DNA of 64,000 bases from Chromatiales bacterium (GTDB lineage: Bacteria > Pseudomonadota > Gammaproteobacteria > SpSt-1174), in contig JABURS010000035.1 in the NCBI GenBank assembly GCA_014762505.1, forward strand, positions 62,001 to 126,000, in the 5' to 3' direction. The notes under the pieces were generated by a model. It saw nothing but the letters and a program-made list of their open reading frames with translations. It was not told the origin of the DNA and ran no database searches. Shown here piece after piece: positions 45,605 through 54,101 of the stretch. A program made the translations under genes and the position numbers. How positions within the stretch are numbered: the first letter of the stretch is position 1; each line of letters opens with the position of its first letter.

Positions 45605-46148
45605 GTCGCACCTCCGTTGCCCGTCGGCTCCATACCCACACGTAATGCCCCCCGCTGGCGAAGGTGGTGATCACCATGAGGGCCGACAGCCCGAGCACCA
45701 CGTTCGCGTCGATGGGGTAATAGGAAAGGTTCAGCAGCACCAGCAGCACCAGGGCCACCTGCACCACCGTGTTGAACTTGCTGAGCACGCTGGGGTGCAT
45801 TTCCAGGCGTCGCGTCACGTGCTGGTAGGCAAGCGCCCCGCCGATGATCACCACGTCGCGCACCACCACCAGGGCCGCGATCCACCAGGGCAGCTGCCCC
45901 TGCAGGCCCAGCAGCAGATAGGTGGTGATCATGAGCGTCTTGTCGGCCAGCGGATCGAGGATCGCGCCGAGCCGGGTGCGCCAGTCGAACCAGCGCGCGA
46001 GGAAGCCGTCCACGCCGTCCGACAGCCCGGCCAGCAGGAACAGCAGCAGGGCCCAGGCGTATTCGCCCTCGATGATGAGCCAGGCCACCGGCGGTACCAG
46101 CAGGAACCGCAGGACGGTGATGAGATTGGGGATGTGCTCCGGCTTCAC
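45591..46148 (-). CDS. CDP-alcohol phosphatidyltransferase family (PgsA-like)
   Basis: This 185-residue membrane enzyme has the CDP-alcohol motif D-G-x2-A-R-x8-G-x3-D-x3-D visible in SDGVDGFLARWF followed by RLGAILDPLADK (about 43-70). It uses CDP-diacylglycerol, probably with glycerol 3-phosphate to make phosphatidylglycerophosphate, or a related polyol. Five to six helices. The operon DUF2066-pgsA-like-perM-hda is a usual gammaproteobacterial order, in which the product is often called a second PgsA. Confidence 0.9.
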   Translation of the reverse strand: MKPEHIPNLITVLRFLLVPPVAWLIIEGEYAWALLLFLLAGLSDGVDGFLARWFDWRTRLGAILDPLADKTLMITTYLLLGLQGQLPWWIAALVVVRDVVIIGGALAYQHVTRRLEMHPSVLSKFNTVVQVALVLLVLLNLSYYPIDANVVLGLSALMVITTFASGGHYVWVWSRRATEVRRGHG

Positions 46149-47251
46149 CGCAGCAGCCGGAAGGCGGGCGATGCCGCCTGTCCGCCAGGCCCCATCGGGC
46201 TGTCCTGGCGTTCCTCGCTCACCAGCACGTTGCCCAGCATCACCAGCCGTTGCAGGTCGCGCGCCTCGCCACGCATCTGCACCAGCATCTCCACCGTATC
46301 GCCCTGCAGACCGAAGGGGCGCGCCGAGGCCACCGGCGCCAGACTGGCCAGGTAGTCGCTGATGCGGTTGAGCTCGGCGTGACTGCGTACGTCGCGCACC
46401 GTCACCAGCAGGCCCTGCGTCATCTCCGCGAAGCGGCTGCTGGCGTTGCGCCGGGCCAGGGTATCGGCCATCTCGTGCAGCCCCTCGGCGAGTGCCGCCT
46501 GCAGGTTGGCGCCCCGGCTCGTCCAGGTCAGGGGCTGCTCACCCTGCGAGAGGGTCCAGCGGGCCTCCCAGCCGCCCGACAGGGGCGCGACCTGGGCGAT
46601 GAGGGTGGCCTCGGGACGGTAGCGGCGCGAGGCCTCGTGCACGGCCTCGTGAAAACCGCCGGTGATGTCGGCAAAGGTCACCCGCGACTGGTCCTCGATG
46701 TCCAGCAGGGGATACAGCAGGGCCAGGCCGCGTTCGCGGGCCACGCCGTCCAGCGCGCGCCGGGCCGGCGACAGGCTGTCGCCCCCCACCAGATACCGGT
46801 TGCCGCGCTCGGTGACGGCCAGCCACACCAGCACGCCGGGGCGGTCGCGCCCCCACACCGGCAGGCTGCGTTCCGCCACCGCGCGCTCCAGCGCCGGACC
46901 ATCGTAGGTCACGCGCAGGCGATAGGGATTCTCCTCGTCGGCACGGCCGTCGGCGCGCCGGTTCTCCATGTACTCGAAGCGCTGCACGTAGCGCGATGCG
47001 GTCTCCAGCAGGGAGTCCAGCCCGGCATAGGGCTCCAGGCTGCGCGCGCCGATCACCCGCACCAGCACCTGTGACAGACCGGCCTTGAAGGCCTCCTGGC
47101 GCTCGGGCCGGTCGCGCGTGGGCACGGGCAGCTCCACGGTGTAGAGGTTCTCCACGGGTACCGCGCCGACCCCGGCCGGGATGGCGAGCAGTAGCAACAG
47201 CCAGGCGAGGCTCAGCCTGTACCCGATCCTGGAACGCTGATGCATGGGCAT
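46145..47251 (-). CDS. DUF2066 domain protein
   Basis: This 368-residue secreted or periplasmic protein starts at 47251 or 47245 (MPMHQRSRIGYRLSLAW), with a signal peptide (about 10-30). The DUF2066 core follows: VENLYTVELPVPTRDRPERQEAFKAGL and then LVRVIGARSLEPYAG. Function unknown; it regularly precedes pgsA-like and hda. It is divergent from purM with 136 bp between, where the promoters must lie. The frame extends upstream to 47407 over the purM start and is not used. Confidence 0.85.
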   Translation of the reverse strand: MPMHQRSRIGYRLSLAWLLLLLAIPAGVGAVPVENLYTVELPVPTRDRPERQEAFKAGLSQVLVRVIGARSLEPYAGLDSLLETASRYVQRFEYMENRRADGRADEENPYRLRVTYDGPALERAVAERSLPVWGRDRPGVLVWLAVTERGNRYLVGGDSLSPARRALDGVARERGLALLYPLLDIEDQSRVTFADITGGFHEAVHEASRRYRPEATLIAQVAPLSGGWEARWTLSQGEQPLTWTSRGANLQAALAEGLHEMADTLARRNASSRFAEMTQGLLVTVRDVRSHAELNRISDYLASLAPVASARPFGLQGDTVEMLVQMRGEARDLQRLVMLGNVLVSEERQDSPMGPGGQAASPAFRLLR

Positions 47252-47387
47252 GGGATTCCGGTTCTCCGCCGTTAACAATCGAGGCGTACGATAACATACA
47301 ATAACGGGCCGCAGACCAGCCTGCCCCGGTTTACACCCCGGCGGCCGGCGGCTACCATCAACCGCTTTTTCGCGAGCCCAGATCGCC

Positions 47388-48440
47388 ATGTCCGAAGCCA
47401 ACGACAAGCCCTCCCTGAGCTACCGCGACGCCGGTGTCGACATCGACGCCGGCGCCGCGCTGGTCGAACGCATCAAGCCCCACGCCAAACGCACCCAGCG
47501 CCCGGGCGTGCTGGCGGGCCTCGGCGGCTTCGGCGCCCTGTTCGAACTGCCGCTGGACCGCTACCGCCAGCCGGTGCTGGTCTCCGGCACCGACGGCGTC
47601 GGCACCAAGCTCAAGCTCGCCATGGACATGGGCAAGCACGACACCATCGGCATCGACCTGGTCGCCATGTGCGTGAACGACATCGTCGTCACCGGCGCCG
47701 AGCCGCTGTTCTTCCTCGACTACTACGCCACCGGCAAGCTGGACGTGGACGCGGCCGCCGACGTGGTCAAGGGCATCGCCGATGGCTGCGAACAGGCCGG
47801 CGCCGCACTCACCGGCGGCGAGACCGCCGAGATGCCCGGCATGTACGCCCCGGGCGACTACGACCTGGCCGGCTTCTGCGTGGGCATCGTGGAGAAGGAC
47901 GGCATCATCGACGGCAGCCGGGTCGCCCCGGGCGACGTGCTCATCGGCCTGGCCTCCTCCGGCCCGCACTCCAACGGCTACTCGCTGGTACGCCGCATCC
48001 TCGCCCACAGCGGCGCGTCGCTCGCCGACGCCTTCGACGGACGCACCCTGGGCGAGTGCCTGCTGGAACCGACCCGCATCTACGTCAAGCCGCTGCTGGC
48101 GCTGATCGAGAAGCTGCCGGTGAAGGCCCTGGCCCACATCACGGGCGGCGGCCTGACCGAGAACCTGCCGCGCGTGCTGCCGGCCAGGAGCCTGGCCGCC
48201 GTCGACCCCGCGAGCTGGACCCGCCCGGCCGTGTTCGACTGGCTGCAGGAGGCCGGCAACGTGACGGACGCCGAGATGCTGCGCACGTTCAACTGCGGCA
48301 TCGGCATGGTGGTGGTGATCGGCGCCGAACAGGCCGCCGCCACCCTGGAGCACTTCGCGGAAAACGGCATCGACGCCTGGCAGATCGGCGAGATCCGCAG
48401 CGGCACGGCCGACGAGCCGAGCGTCGAATACCCCGGATGA
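47388..48440 (+). CDS. purM: phosphoribosylformylglycinamidine cyclo-ligase
   Basis: This 350-residue ATP-dependent cyclo-ligase forms aminoimidazole ribonucleotide in purine synthesis. Signature segments [42 protein letters not shown] and [14 protein letters not shown] are present. Length and start normal. Its stop overlaps the purN start (ATGA), so the two purine genes are translationally coupled. Confidence 0.97.
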   Translation: MSEANDKPSLSYRDAGVDIDAGAALVERIKPHAKRTQRPGVLAGLGGFGALFELPLDRYRQPVLVSGTDGVGTKLKLAMDMGKHDTIGIDLVAMCVNDIVVTGAEPLFFLDYYATGKLDVDAAADVVKGIADGCEQAGAALTGGETAEMPGMYAPGDYDLAGFCVGIVEKDGIIDGSRVAPGDVLIGLASSGPHSNGYSLVRRILAHSGASLADAFDGRTLGECLLEPTRIYVKPLLALIEKLPVKALAHITGGGLTENLPRVLPARSLAAVDPASWTRPAVFDWLQEAGNVTDAEMLRTFNCGIGMVVVIGAEQAAATLEHFAENGIDAWQIGEIRSGTADEPSVEYPG

Positions 48441-49147
48441 CGGGAACACCCGCCTCCATCGTCGTCCTGGTCTCGGGCGGCGGCTCGAATCTGCAGGCCA
48501 TCCTCGATGCCTGCGCGCGCGGCGAGATCGACGGCCGCGTCACCGCCGTGATCAGCAACCGCCCGCAGGCCGGAGGCCTGGAGCGCGCACGCCGGCACGG
48601 GGCGGCCGCCGAGGTGGTCGAGCACGGGCGCTTCGAGAGCCGCGAGCACTTCGACGCCGCGCTGATGGCCGCCATCGACGCCCACCGCCCCGACCTGGTG
48701 GTGCTGGCCGGCTTCATGCGCATCCTCACGCCCGGTTTCGTCGCGCACTACGCCGGACGGCTGCTCAACATCCACCCCTCTCTGCTGCCGGCCTACCGCG
48801 GGCTAAACACCCACGCCCGCGCCCTCGCCGACGCGGTCAGCGAGCACGGCGCCTCGGTGCATTTCGTCACCGGCGAACTCGACGGCGGCCCGGTGATCCT
48901 GCAGGCCCGCATCCCGGTGCAGGCCGGCGACACCCCCGCGGCGCTGGCCGCGCGCGTCCTGGAAAAGGAACACATCATCTACCCGCTGGCGGTGCGCTGG
49001 TTCTGCGCCGGGCGGCTGCGGCTAGATGACCACCGGGTGGTCTTCGACGGCCGGCCGCTGAGCGCGCCGCTGCAGCTGGAAGACCCGGCGGTGCAGGCCG
49101 AACTCGCCGCCCCCGTCGCCAGCCGCAATGCCAGCCCCGGCCGCTAG
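48437..49147 (+). CDS. purN: phosphoribosylglycinamide formyltransferase
   Basis: This 236-residue enzyme transfers formyl from 10-formyltetrahydrofolate to GAR. The PRPP-like loop [14 protein letters not shown] (about 11), the catalytic Asn/His/Asp set in [18 protein letters not shown] (about 105-122) and [14 protein letters not shown] (about 142, catalytic Asp) are intact. The start overlaps purM by 4 bp. The C-terminus is about 20 residues longer than E. coli PurN. Confidence 0.96.
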   Translation: MTGTPASIVVLVSGGGSNLQAILDACARGEIDGRVTAVISNRPQAGGLERARRHGAAAEVVEHGRFESREHFDAALMAAIDAHRPDLVVLAGFMRILTPGFVAHYAGRLLNIHPSLLPAYRGLNTHARALADAVSEHGASVHFVTGELDGGPVILQARIPVQAGDTPAALAARVLEKEHIIYPLAVRWFCAGRLRLDDHRVVFDGRPLSAPLQLEDPAVQAELAAPVASRNASPGR

Positions 49148-49186
49148 CCTCCCCACAAACCCCGCAAGACACACGCGAGCAGGACC

Positions 49187-50599
49187 ATGACCGAGACCAA
49201 CAACCACTTCGACCTGGCCGTGATCGGCTCCGGCCCCGGCGGCTACCGCGCTGCCATCCTCGCCGCCCTGCGCGGCCTGTCCGTCGCCATCATCGAGAAG
49301 GCCGACTGGGGCGGCTGCTGCCTCAACCGCGGCTGCGTGCCGAAGAAGGACTGGTACCACACCGCCCGCCTGGTCGCCGCCAGCCGCCACTTCGCCGGCC
49401 GCGGCATCAGCGGCGAACTCGCCGCCGACATGGACAAGGCCTGGGACCACCAGGAAGCCGTGGTGAAGACCGTGCAGGAGAGCTACGTCGACTACATGAA
49501 GCGCCTGAAGGTGACAAGCTTCGAGGGCCACGGCCGTTTCGTCGACGCCACCACGATCGCCATCGACGGCCAGGACGGCACCCGGGAGATCCACGCGAAG
49601 CACAGCATCATCGCCACCGGCGGCACCGCCTACATCCCGGAGGGCTTCGAGGCCGTGCCGGGCAAGGTGCTCACCAGCGACATGCTGTTCGACGAGCGCC
49701 CGCCCAGCGGCAAGCGCGTGGCCATCATCGGCAGCGGCGTGATCGCCACCGAGTTCGCCTACATCTTCTCCCTGCTCGGCAAGGAGGTCGTGTGGCTCGC
49801 ACGCTCGCCCATGCTGCGCAAGCTCCCCTTCAGCCCGCAGGCCATGGGCACGCTCAGGTCCGCCCTGGAGACCCACGGCATCGAACTGCGCCAGGGCTGC
49901 CGGTTCGAGTCCATCGACACCTCGGGCGAGGGCGTCACCATCCACCGCGGCGACGGCGAGACCGTGGAGGTCGACTGGGTGTGCCTGGGCACCGGGCGCG
50001 TGCCGCACACCGAGGGCCTGGACCTGGAGAACGCCGGGGTGGAGACCGATGCCCGCGGCTTCGTGAAGCGCAACGACCAGCTGCAGACGGCCGCCGGGAA
50101 CATCTACGCCATCGGCGACGTCGCCAGCGACTGGATGACCGCCAACCACGCCCTGTCCGACGCCACCGTGGCGGTGGACAACATCATCGACGGCAACACC
50201 CGCAAGCAGGACGGCCTGTGGGTGCCGCTGGTGGTCTACAGCGCGGTGGAGCTGGCGCGCCTGGGGATGGACGAGGACATGGCCGAGGACGAGGAACTGG
50301 AGCCGGCGGTGGGCTTTGCCGCCTTCGAGACCAACCCGCGTGCCATGGGCCAGGACGAGACCGAGGGCTTCGTGCGCCTGATCGGCGACATGGATTCCGG
50401 CGCCCTGCTCGGCGGCGAGATCATCGGCGCCGACGCCGGCGAGATCATTCACCTGCTCTCGCTCGCCCCCGACCGCCACACCGCGCTCAAGTGGCTGGCC
50501 AGCGGCACCTACAACCACCCGGCCCGCGCCGAGGAACTCCTCAACGCCACCGAGACGCTGGCGAGCAAGTGGGGACTGGCGGACGAGATCTTTGGGTAA
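49187..50599 (+). CDS. dihydrolipoamide dehydrogenase-like flavoprotein
   Basis: This 470-residue pyridine nucleotide-disulfide oxidoreductase has an FAD motif GSGPGG (14-19), redox pair Cys45-x4-Cys50 (CCLNRGCVPKKDW), NAD motif GSGVIATEFAYIF and a C-terminal interface domain with a HPARAEE catalytic-dyad region. The usual GCIPSK reads GCVPKK, and no pyruvate or 2-oxoglutarate dehydrogenase E1/E2 gene is near. It may serve another lipoyl protein or a different disulfide. It could be lpdA, but the group is large. Directly followed by repeat copy B. Confidence 0.85.
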   Translation: MTETNNHFDLAVIGSGPGGYRAAILAALRGLSVAIIEKADWGGCCLNRGCVPKKDWYHTARLVAASRHFAGRGISGELAADMDKAWDHQEAVVKTVQESYVDYMKRLKVTSFEGHGRFVDATTIAIDGQDGTREIHAKHSIIATGGTAYIPEGFEAVPGKVLTSDMLFDERPPSGKRVAIIGSGVIATEFAYIFSLLGKEVVWLARSPMLRKLPFSPQAMGTLRSALETHGIELRQGCRFESIDTSGEGVTIHRGDGETVEVDWVCLGTGRVPHTEGLDLENAGVETDARGFVKRNDQLQTAAGNIYAIGDVASDWMTANHALSDATVAVDNIIDGNTRKQDGLWVPLVVYSAVELARLGMDEDMAEDEELEPAVGFAAFETNPRAMGQDETEGFVRLIGDMDSGALLGGEIIGADAGEIIHLLSLAPDRHTALKWLASGTYNHPARAEELLNATETLASKWGLADEIFG

Positions 50600-50730
50600 G
50601 ACGTGAAAGTCTAATCGCCACAGAGGTCACAGAGAACACAGGGGGAATGCGTGACAGGTTTTACTCTGTGATCTCTGTGTCCTCTGTGGCTAAAACGCCT
50701 TTGACACCCATCCCCTGACGCCCGACGCCT
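50600..50730. repeat. CACAGAG hairpin repeat, copy B
   Basis: Left: GTGAAAGTC then CACAGAG GT CACAGAG AA CACAG in 9-bp steps (50602-50640); right: three CTCTGTG units (50664-50690) followed by TAAAACGCCTTTG. It shares sequence outside the CACAGAG core with copy C in reverse orientation, so it is a real family, not chance. It starts one base after the flavoprotein gene's stop, between convergent genes. Confidence 0.88.
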
Positions 50731-50738
50731 CCCGACCG

Positions 50739-51002
50739 CTACCCGTTCACGACGGCATCCAGGTGCCGTACCGCCTCGGCCCATTCCGGCGTGCGGTTGC
50801 CGCCCGCCACGTAGAGTTCCATCAGGTCGTAGGCCAGCTGGCGCTGGTCGCAGTCGAGGTCGCGCAGGCGCGCGAGGCCGAAGACACAGCCGCGCTGGTC
50901 GAGGGTCATCATCTTGATGAGCCCGTAAAACACGAGCGGCACCCCACGATCGGGTGCCGCCTCGATGAGTTTCACGGCCCGTTCGAGCGCGGTGAAATCC
51001 AC
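50739..51002 (-). CDS. small hypothetical protein
   Basis: This 87-residue protein begins with GTG at 51002, eight bases after GAGG, and reads MDFTALERAVKLIEAAPDRG, then LVFYGLIKMMTLDQRGCVFGLARLRDLD and LAYDLMELYVAGGNRTPEWAEAV. Mainly helical. The frame is open further upstream inside the rhodanese gene but that part reads as a shadow of it. I do not know a family. The rhodanese gene ends 10 bp upstream, so they may be one transcript. Confidence 0.6.
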   Translation of the reverse strand: MDFTALERAVKLIEAAPDRGVPLVFYGLIKMMTLDQRGCVFGLARLRDLDCDQRQLAYDLMELYVAGGNRTPEWAEAVRHLDAVVNG

Positions 51003-51012
51003 GGGAACAACC

Positions 51013-51393
51013 TCAGCCGCAGATGGCCGGGTCTTTCTCCACCGCCTGACCGGCGCCCACCCAGCCCTCGAAACCGCCGGCCAGCGAGTGCACGTTGGCA
51101 TAGCCCATGCGCTGCAGGTTCTGGCAGGCCAGGGCCGAACGGCCGCCGGTGCGGCAGTAGACGACGTAGGTGGCGTCCCGGTCCTGGGTGGCCGGGTGCT
51201 CGTTGACCTTGAATTCCAGTACGCCGCGCGGGATGTTCACGGCGCCGGACAGATGCCCCTGGGCGGCCTCGGCCGGCTCGCGCACGTCCAGCACGATGGC
51301 CTTGTCGGCCATCAGGCGCTTGGCGCCCTCCACGTCGACTTCCTTGATCACCTTCCTGGCTTCCGCCACCAGGTCCATTGCCGTCATGCTCAT
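51013..51393 (-). CDS. rhodanese-like domain protein
   Basis: This 126-residue single-domain rhodanese has active-site loop CRTGGRS with Cys about residue 87, and an Asp-Val-Arg-Glu stretch (LDVREPAEAAQGHLSGAVNIPRG) typical of the fold. Start MSMTAMDL at 51393 follows an AGGTTAAGC site. Rhodaneses move sulfane sulfur; this short type could be cytoplasmic sulfur transfer. A small unknown gene follows and pmbA is upstream on the same strand but 93 bp apart. Confidence 0.88.
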   Translation of the reverse strand: MSMTAMDLVAEARKVIKEVDVEGAKRLMADKAIVLDVREPAEAAQGHLSGAVNIPRGVLEFKVNEHPATQDRDATYVVYCRTGGRSALACQNLQRMGYANVHSLAGGFEGWVGAGQAVEKDPAICG

Positions 51394-51485
51394 GTGCTTA
51401 ACCTCCGGTCGAATCAGGAAAAGGAATGGCAGCAGTATATTAGCCAACCCTAATACGGGCAAATAACCGCGTCGAATCCGCGCGA

Positions 51486-52829
51486 TTATTCCCCGGCCAC
51501 CGTCATGCGTTCGATGAGGATGGAGCCGGTGCGGATGTTGCCGCGCCGGTCCACGTCGGTGCCCACGGCGCGGATGCCCATGAACATGTCCCGGAGGTTG
51601 CCGGCGATGGTGATCTCCTCCACCGGATAGACGATCTCCCCGTTCTCCACCCAGAAACCGGCCGCCCCGCGCGAGTAGTCGCCGGTGACGTTGTTCACGC
51701 CGTGGCCGATGAGTTCGGTCACGAGCAGGCCGGTGCCCATCTCGCGCAGCATGCCGGCAAAGTCCAGCGTGCCCGGGTCGATGGTGAGGTTGCGGGTGCC
51801 GCCGGCGTTGCCGGTGCTGGTCATCCCGAGCTTGCGCGCTGCGTAGCTGTCGAGCACATAGCTCCTGAGCACCCCGTCCACCACCAGGTCGCGGTTGCGG
51901 GTGGCCACGCCCTCGTTGTCGAAGGGGGCGCTGCCGAGCGCGCGTGGCAGCAGGGGCTGTTCGTGGATGTGCACGAAGTCGGGAAACACGGGCTTTTCCA
52001 GATGATCGAGCAGGAAGCTCGCCTTGCGGTACAGGGCGCTGCCGCGGATCGCACCGACGAAATGCCCGAGCAGGCTGCGCGCGACGTCCGGTGCAAACAT
52101 CACCGGGGCCTGGCGTGTGGACAGGCGCCGCGAGCCCAGGCGGTGCACGGTACGCAGGGCCGCCTCGCGGCCGACGTCCTCGGGGCTCTCCATGTCGGCG
52201 TGGTTGCGCGCCACCGTGTACCAGTAGTCGCGCTGCATGGCGCCGTCCTGCTGGCCGATCACCGAGCAGCTGAGCGAGTGACGGGTGGCCGAGTAGCCGC
52301 CGATGAAGCCATGGGAGTTGCCGTAGAAGGCGGTGCCGCGGAAGCTGTTCACGCTGCCTCCCTCGGAATTGGTGATGCGGGCGTCCTGGCCACGGGCTGC
52401 ATCCTCGCAGGCCCGTGCGATCTCGATGGCCGCCTCCGCCGCCACCTCCCAGGGGTGGTCGAGATCAAGGTCCGGGTAGTCGGTCGCCATCAGCCGGGCA
52501 TCGGCCAGGCCGGCGCAGCCGTCCTCGGCGGTGTGGCGCGCGATGCGGCTGGCGGCCGTCACGGCCTCGCGCAGCGAGGTGCGTGACAGGTCCGAGGTAC
52601 TGGCACTGCCCTTGCGCTGACCGAAGTATACGGTGATGCCCACGCCCTGGTCCTTGTGGTACTCCAGCGTCTCCACCTCGCCCAGGCGCACCGTCACCGA
52701 CAGGCCGCTGTCCACGCTCACCGCGGCTTCGGCCGCCGTCGCTCCCTGGGCCTTCGCCTCGTCCAGCACCTGGGAGACCAGGGATTCGAGTTCCGATCTG
52801 GAGCGCAGGGCCCCGCGTGATTCCGCCAT
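51486..52829 (-). CDS. pmbA: metalloprotease subunit PmbA/TldE
   Basis: This 447-residue partner of TldD in the heterodimeric TldD/TldE peptidase cleaves unfolded peptides, for example microcin precursors and CcdA. Family segments YHKDQGVGITVYFGQRKGSAST, TRNLTIDPG, GVNNVTGDYSRGAAGFWVENGEI are present. The start MAESRGALRSRSEL at 52829 is used; 11 extra codons upstream have no family support. The tldD gene is 1.3 kb away on the same strand with yjgA and a small gene between. Confidence 0.93.
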   Translation of the reverse strand: MAESRGALRSRSELESLVSQVLDEAKAQGATAAEAAVSVDSGLSVTVRLGEVETLEYHKDQGVGITVYFGQRKGSASTSDLSRTSLREAVTAASRIARHTAEDGCAGLADARLMATDYPDLDLDHPWEVAAEAAIEIARACEDAARGQDARITNSEGGSVNSFRGTAFYGNSHGFIGGYSATRHSLSCSVIGQQDGAMQRDYWYTVARNHADMESPEDVGREAALRTVHRLGSRRLSTRQAPVMFAPDVARSLLGHFVGAIRGSALYRKASFLLDHLEKPVFPDFVHIHEQPLLPRALGSAPFDNEGVATRNRDLVVDGVLRSYVLDSYAARKLGMTSTGNAGGTRNLTIDPGTLDFAGMLREMGTGLLVTELIGHGVNNVTGDYSRGAAGFWVENGEIVYPVEEITIAGNLRDMFMGIRAVGTDVDRRGNIRTGSILIERMTVAGE

Positions 52830-52891
52830 GTAGCAACCTCTGTGTGACAACGCACAGGACAAGACGGCCGCCAGCCGCTACCCTATGCGCC

Positions 52892-53392
52892 ATGAATGAA
52901 TTCGATCCGGATTTCGAGCCGCCGAGCAAGTCGCAGCTGAAGCGCGAGGCCGAGGCCCTGCAAAAACTCGGCGAGGCCCTCATCGACCTCTCACCCGAGC
53001 TGCTGGCGCCCCTTTCCCTGCCGGACAACCTGCTCAACGCACTCGATCAGGCGCGGCACATCAAACAACATGGCGCCCGCAAGCGTCAAATCCAGTATAT
53101 CGGGAAACTGATGCGAGGTATCGACCCGGAGCCGATCCGGGCCATGCTGGAGGAGCGTCAGCGGGCGCAGCGCCAGCAGGCGAAGCGGCTGCACGTCATC
53201 GAGGCCTGGCGTGACCGCCTCATCGCGGAGGGCGACGAGGCCATGGCTGCGCTGATCGACACCTACCCCGAGGTCGATCGCGCCGAACTGCGCCAGCTCG
53301 TCCGCCATGCCCGGCAGGAACGCGACACCGGCAAACCCGCCGGCGCCGGCCGCAAGCTGTTCCGCTTCGTCCAGGCGCTGGATGGGACTTAG
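52892..53392 (+). CDS. yjgA: ribosome-associated protein YjgA (DUF615, DarP)
   Basis: This 166-residue mostly helical protein opens with MNEFDPDFEPPSKSQLKREAEALQ and carries ARKRQIQYIGKLMR, the DUF615 core. YjgA/DarP associates with late 50S assembly intermediates. The start ATG at 52892 is 24 codons inside an open frame and fits homologues. It is divergent from pmbA with 62 bp between, a common gammaproteobacterial pair. It ends directly in repeat copy C. Confidence 0.93.
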   Translation: MNEFDPDFEPPSKSQLKREAEALQKLGEALIDLSPELLAPLSLPDNLLNALDQARHIKQHGARKRQIQYIGKLMRGIDPEPIRAMLEERQRAQRQQAKRLHVIEAWRDRLIAEGDEAMAALIDTYPEVDRAELRQLVRHARQERDTGKPAGAGRKLFRFVQALDGT

Positions 53393-53532
53393 GCGCTGGG
53401 TGTGTGATGCAAAGGCGTTTTAGCCACAGAGAACACAGTGATCACAGAGGAAGAATAAAGCCCGGTTTTCCTCTGTGTACTCTGTGACCTCTGTGGCGAT
53501 TTGGACTTTCACGCCTGACGCCTTTCCCCTCA
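53391..53532. repeat. CACAGAG hairpin repeat, copy C
   Basis: Two 31-bp arms (53421-53451 and 53469-53499) agree at 25 of 31 positions around a 17-nt loop. The right arm in reverse is CACAGAG GT CACAGAG TA CACAGAG, a 9-bp period. Flanked by AGGCGTTTTAG on one side and GACTTTCACGCCTGACGCC on the other, which match copy B reversed. The 304-bp gap between yjgA and the next gene holds this copy and partial copy D. Confidence 0.9.
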
Positions 53533-53594
53533 CACCTCCTGGCTACCCAAGACCGCTATCGCCGAGGGGGCTCGGCTTCTACGTGTAGGGCTTT

Positions 53595-53623
53595 TACCTC
53601 TCTGTGGGCTCTGTGGCGAGCGA
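53595..53623. repeat. CACAGAG repeat, half copy D
   Basis: Only one arm: TACCTCTCTGTGGGCTCTGT followed by GGCGAGCGA. It has two CTCTGTG units nine bases apart and no partner arm. It looks like a remnant, or an element whose other half was lost. Confidence 0.7.
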
Positions 53624-53696
53624 TCTTTCTGAAAACAACCTCCCATCCGCTGTGCTATACCATGCCTGTACCCTTTCATCCGGAGGAGAAAGGCCC

Positions 53697-53960
53697 ATGC
53701 AGGACATCGACATACTCTCGCACGAACTGAACCTGCCCGAGGGGCACGGTCACGACCGCGTCGTGCAGTGGCACGTATTCCGCTCGCAGGACAAGGCCAG
53801 ACACTTCATGGAAAACATCCGCCTGGGCGAGGGCCAGCAACTGGTCGGCGGTCGCACCCGTGACAGCGTCGGCGCACTCTGGTGGATCGGCGTACAGGTG
53901 GACGACCTCGCCCGCTGGGGCAACGGTCAGGCGGTGAACAAGCACGCAGCGAGCTACTAG
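53697..53960 (+). CDS. small hypothetical protein between repeats
   Basis: This 87-residue protein starts at 53697 (MQDIDILSHELNLPEG) after GGAGGAG. The middle VVQWHVFRSQDKARHFMENIRLGEGQQLVGGRTRDS is charged and the end is short and polar. No family known to me. A frame upstream to 53604 covers repeat D and is not used. It is bracketed by repeat copies C/D and E, so it may sit in a repeat-rich, changeable stretch; codon use looks like that of the neighbours. Confidence 0.55.
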   Translation: MQDIDILSHELNLPEGHGHDRVVQWHVFRSQDKARHFMENIRLGEGQQLVGGRTRDSVGALWWIGVQVDDLARWGNGQAVNKHAASY

Positions 53961-53993
53961 CCCGGGTCAGGCGCAGGTACCGTGCTCGATACA

Positions 53994-54101
53994 AAACCGC
54001 TCTAGCCGCAGAGGGCACACCTCGCTCGCGATCATCCCTGTGACCTCTGTGGCGCCTGGACTTTTCGCCTGACGCCTATCCCCTCAGGCCTCACTGCCCC
54101 C
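53994..54101. repeat. CACAGAG hairpin repeat, copy E
   Basis: TAGCCGCAGAGGGCACAC (left) and CCTGTGACCTCTGTGGCGC (right) form imperfect arms, with GACTTTTCGCCTGACGCC beyond, in the same orientation as copy C. It is shorter and more diverged. It lies between the small gene (+) and tldD (-). Confidence 0.75.

Noticed and set aside
50600-54101. CRISPR array built from CACAGAG repeats
   Set aside because: The units are 9 bp apart within inverted arms, there are no 25-40-bp repeats with unique spacers, and no cas genes are in the window.
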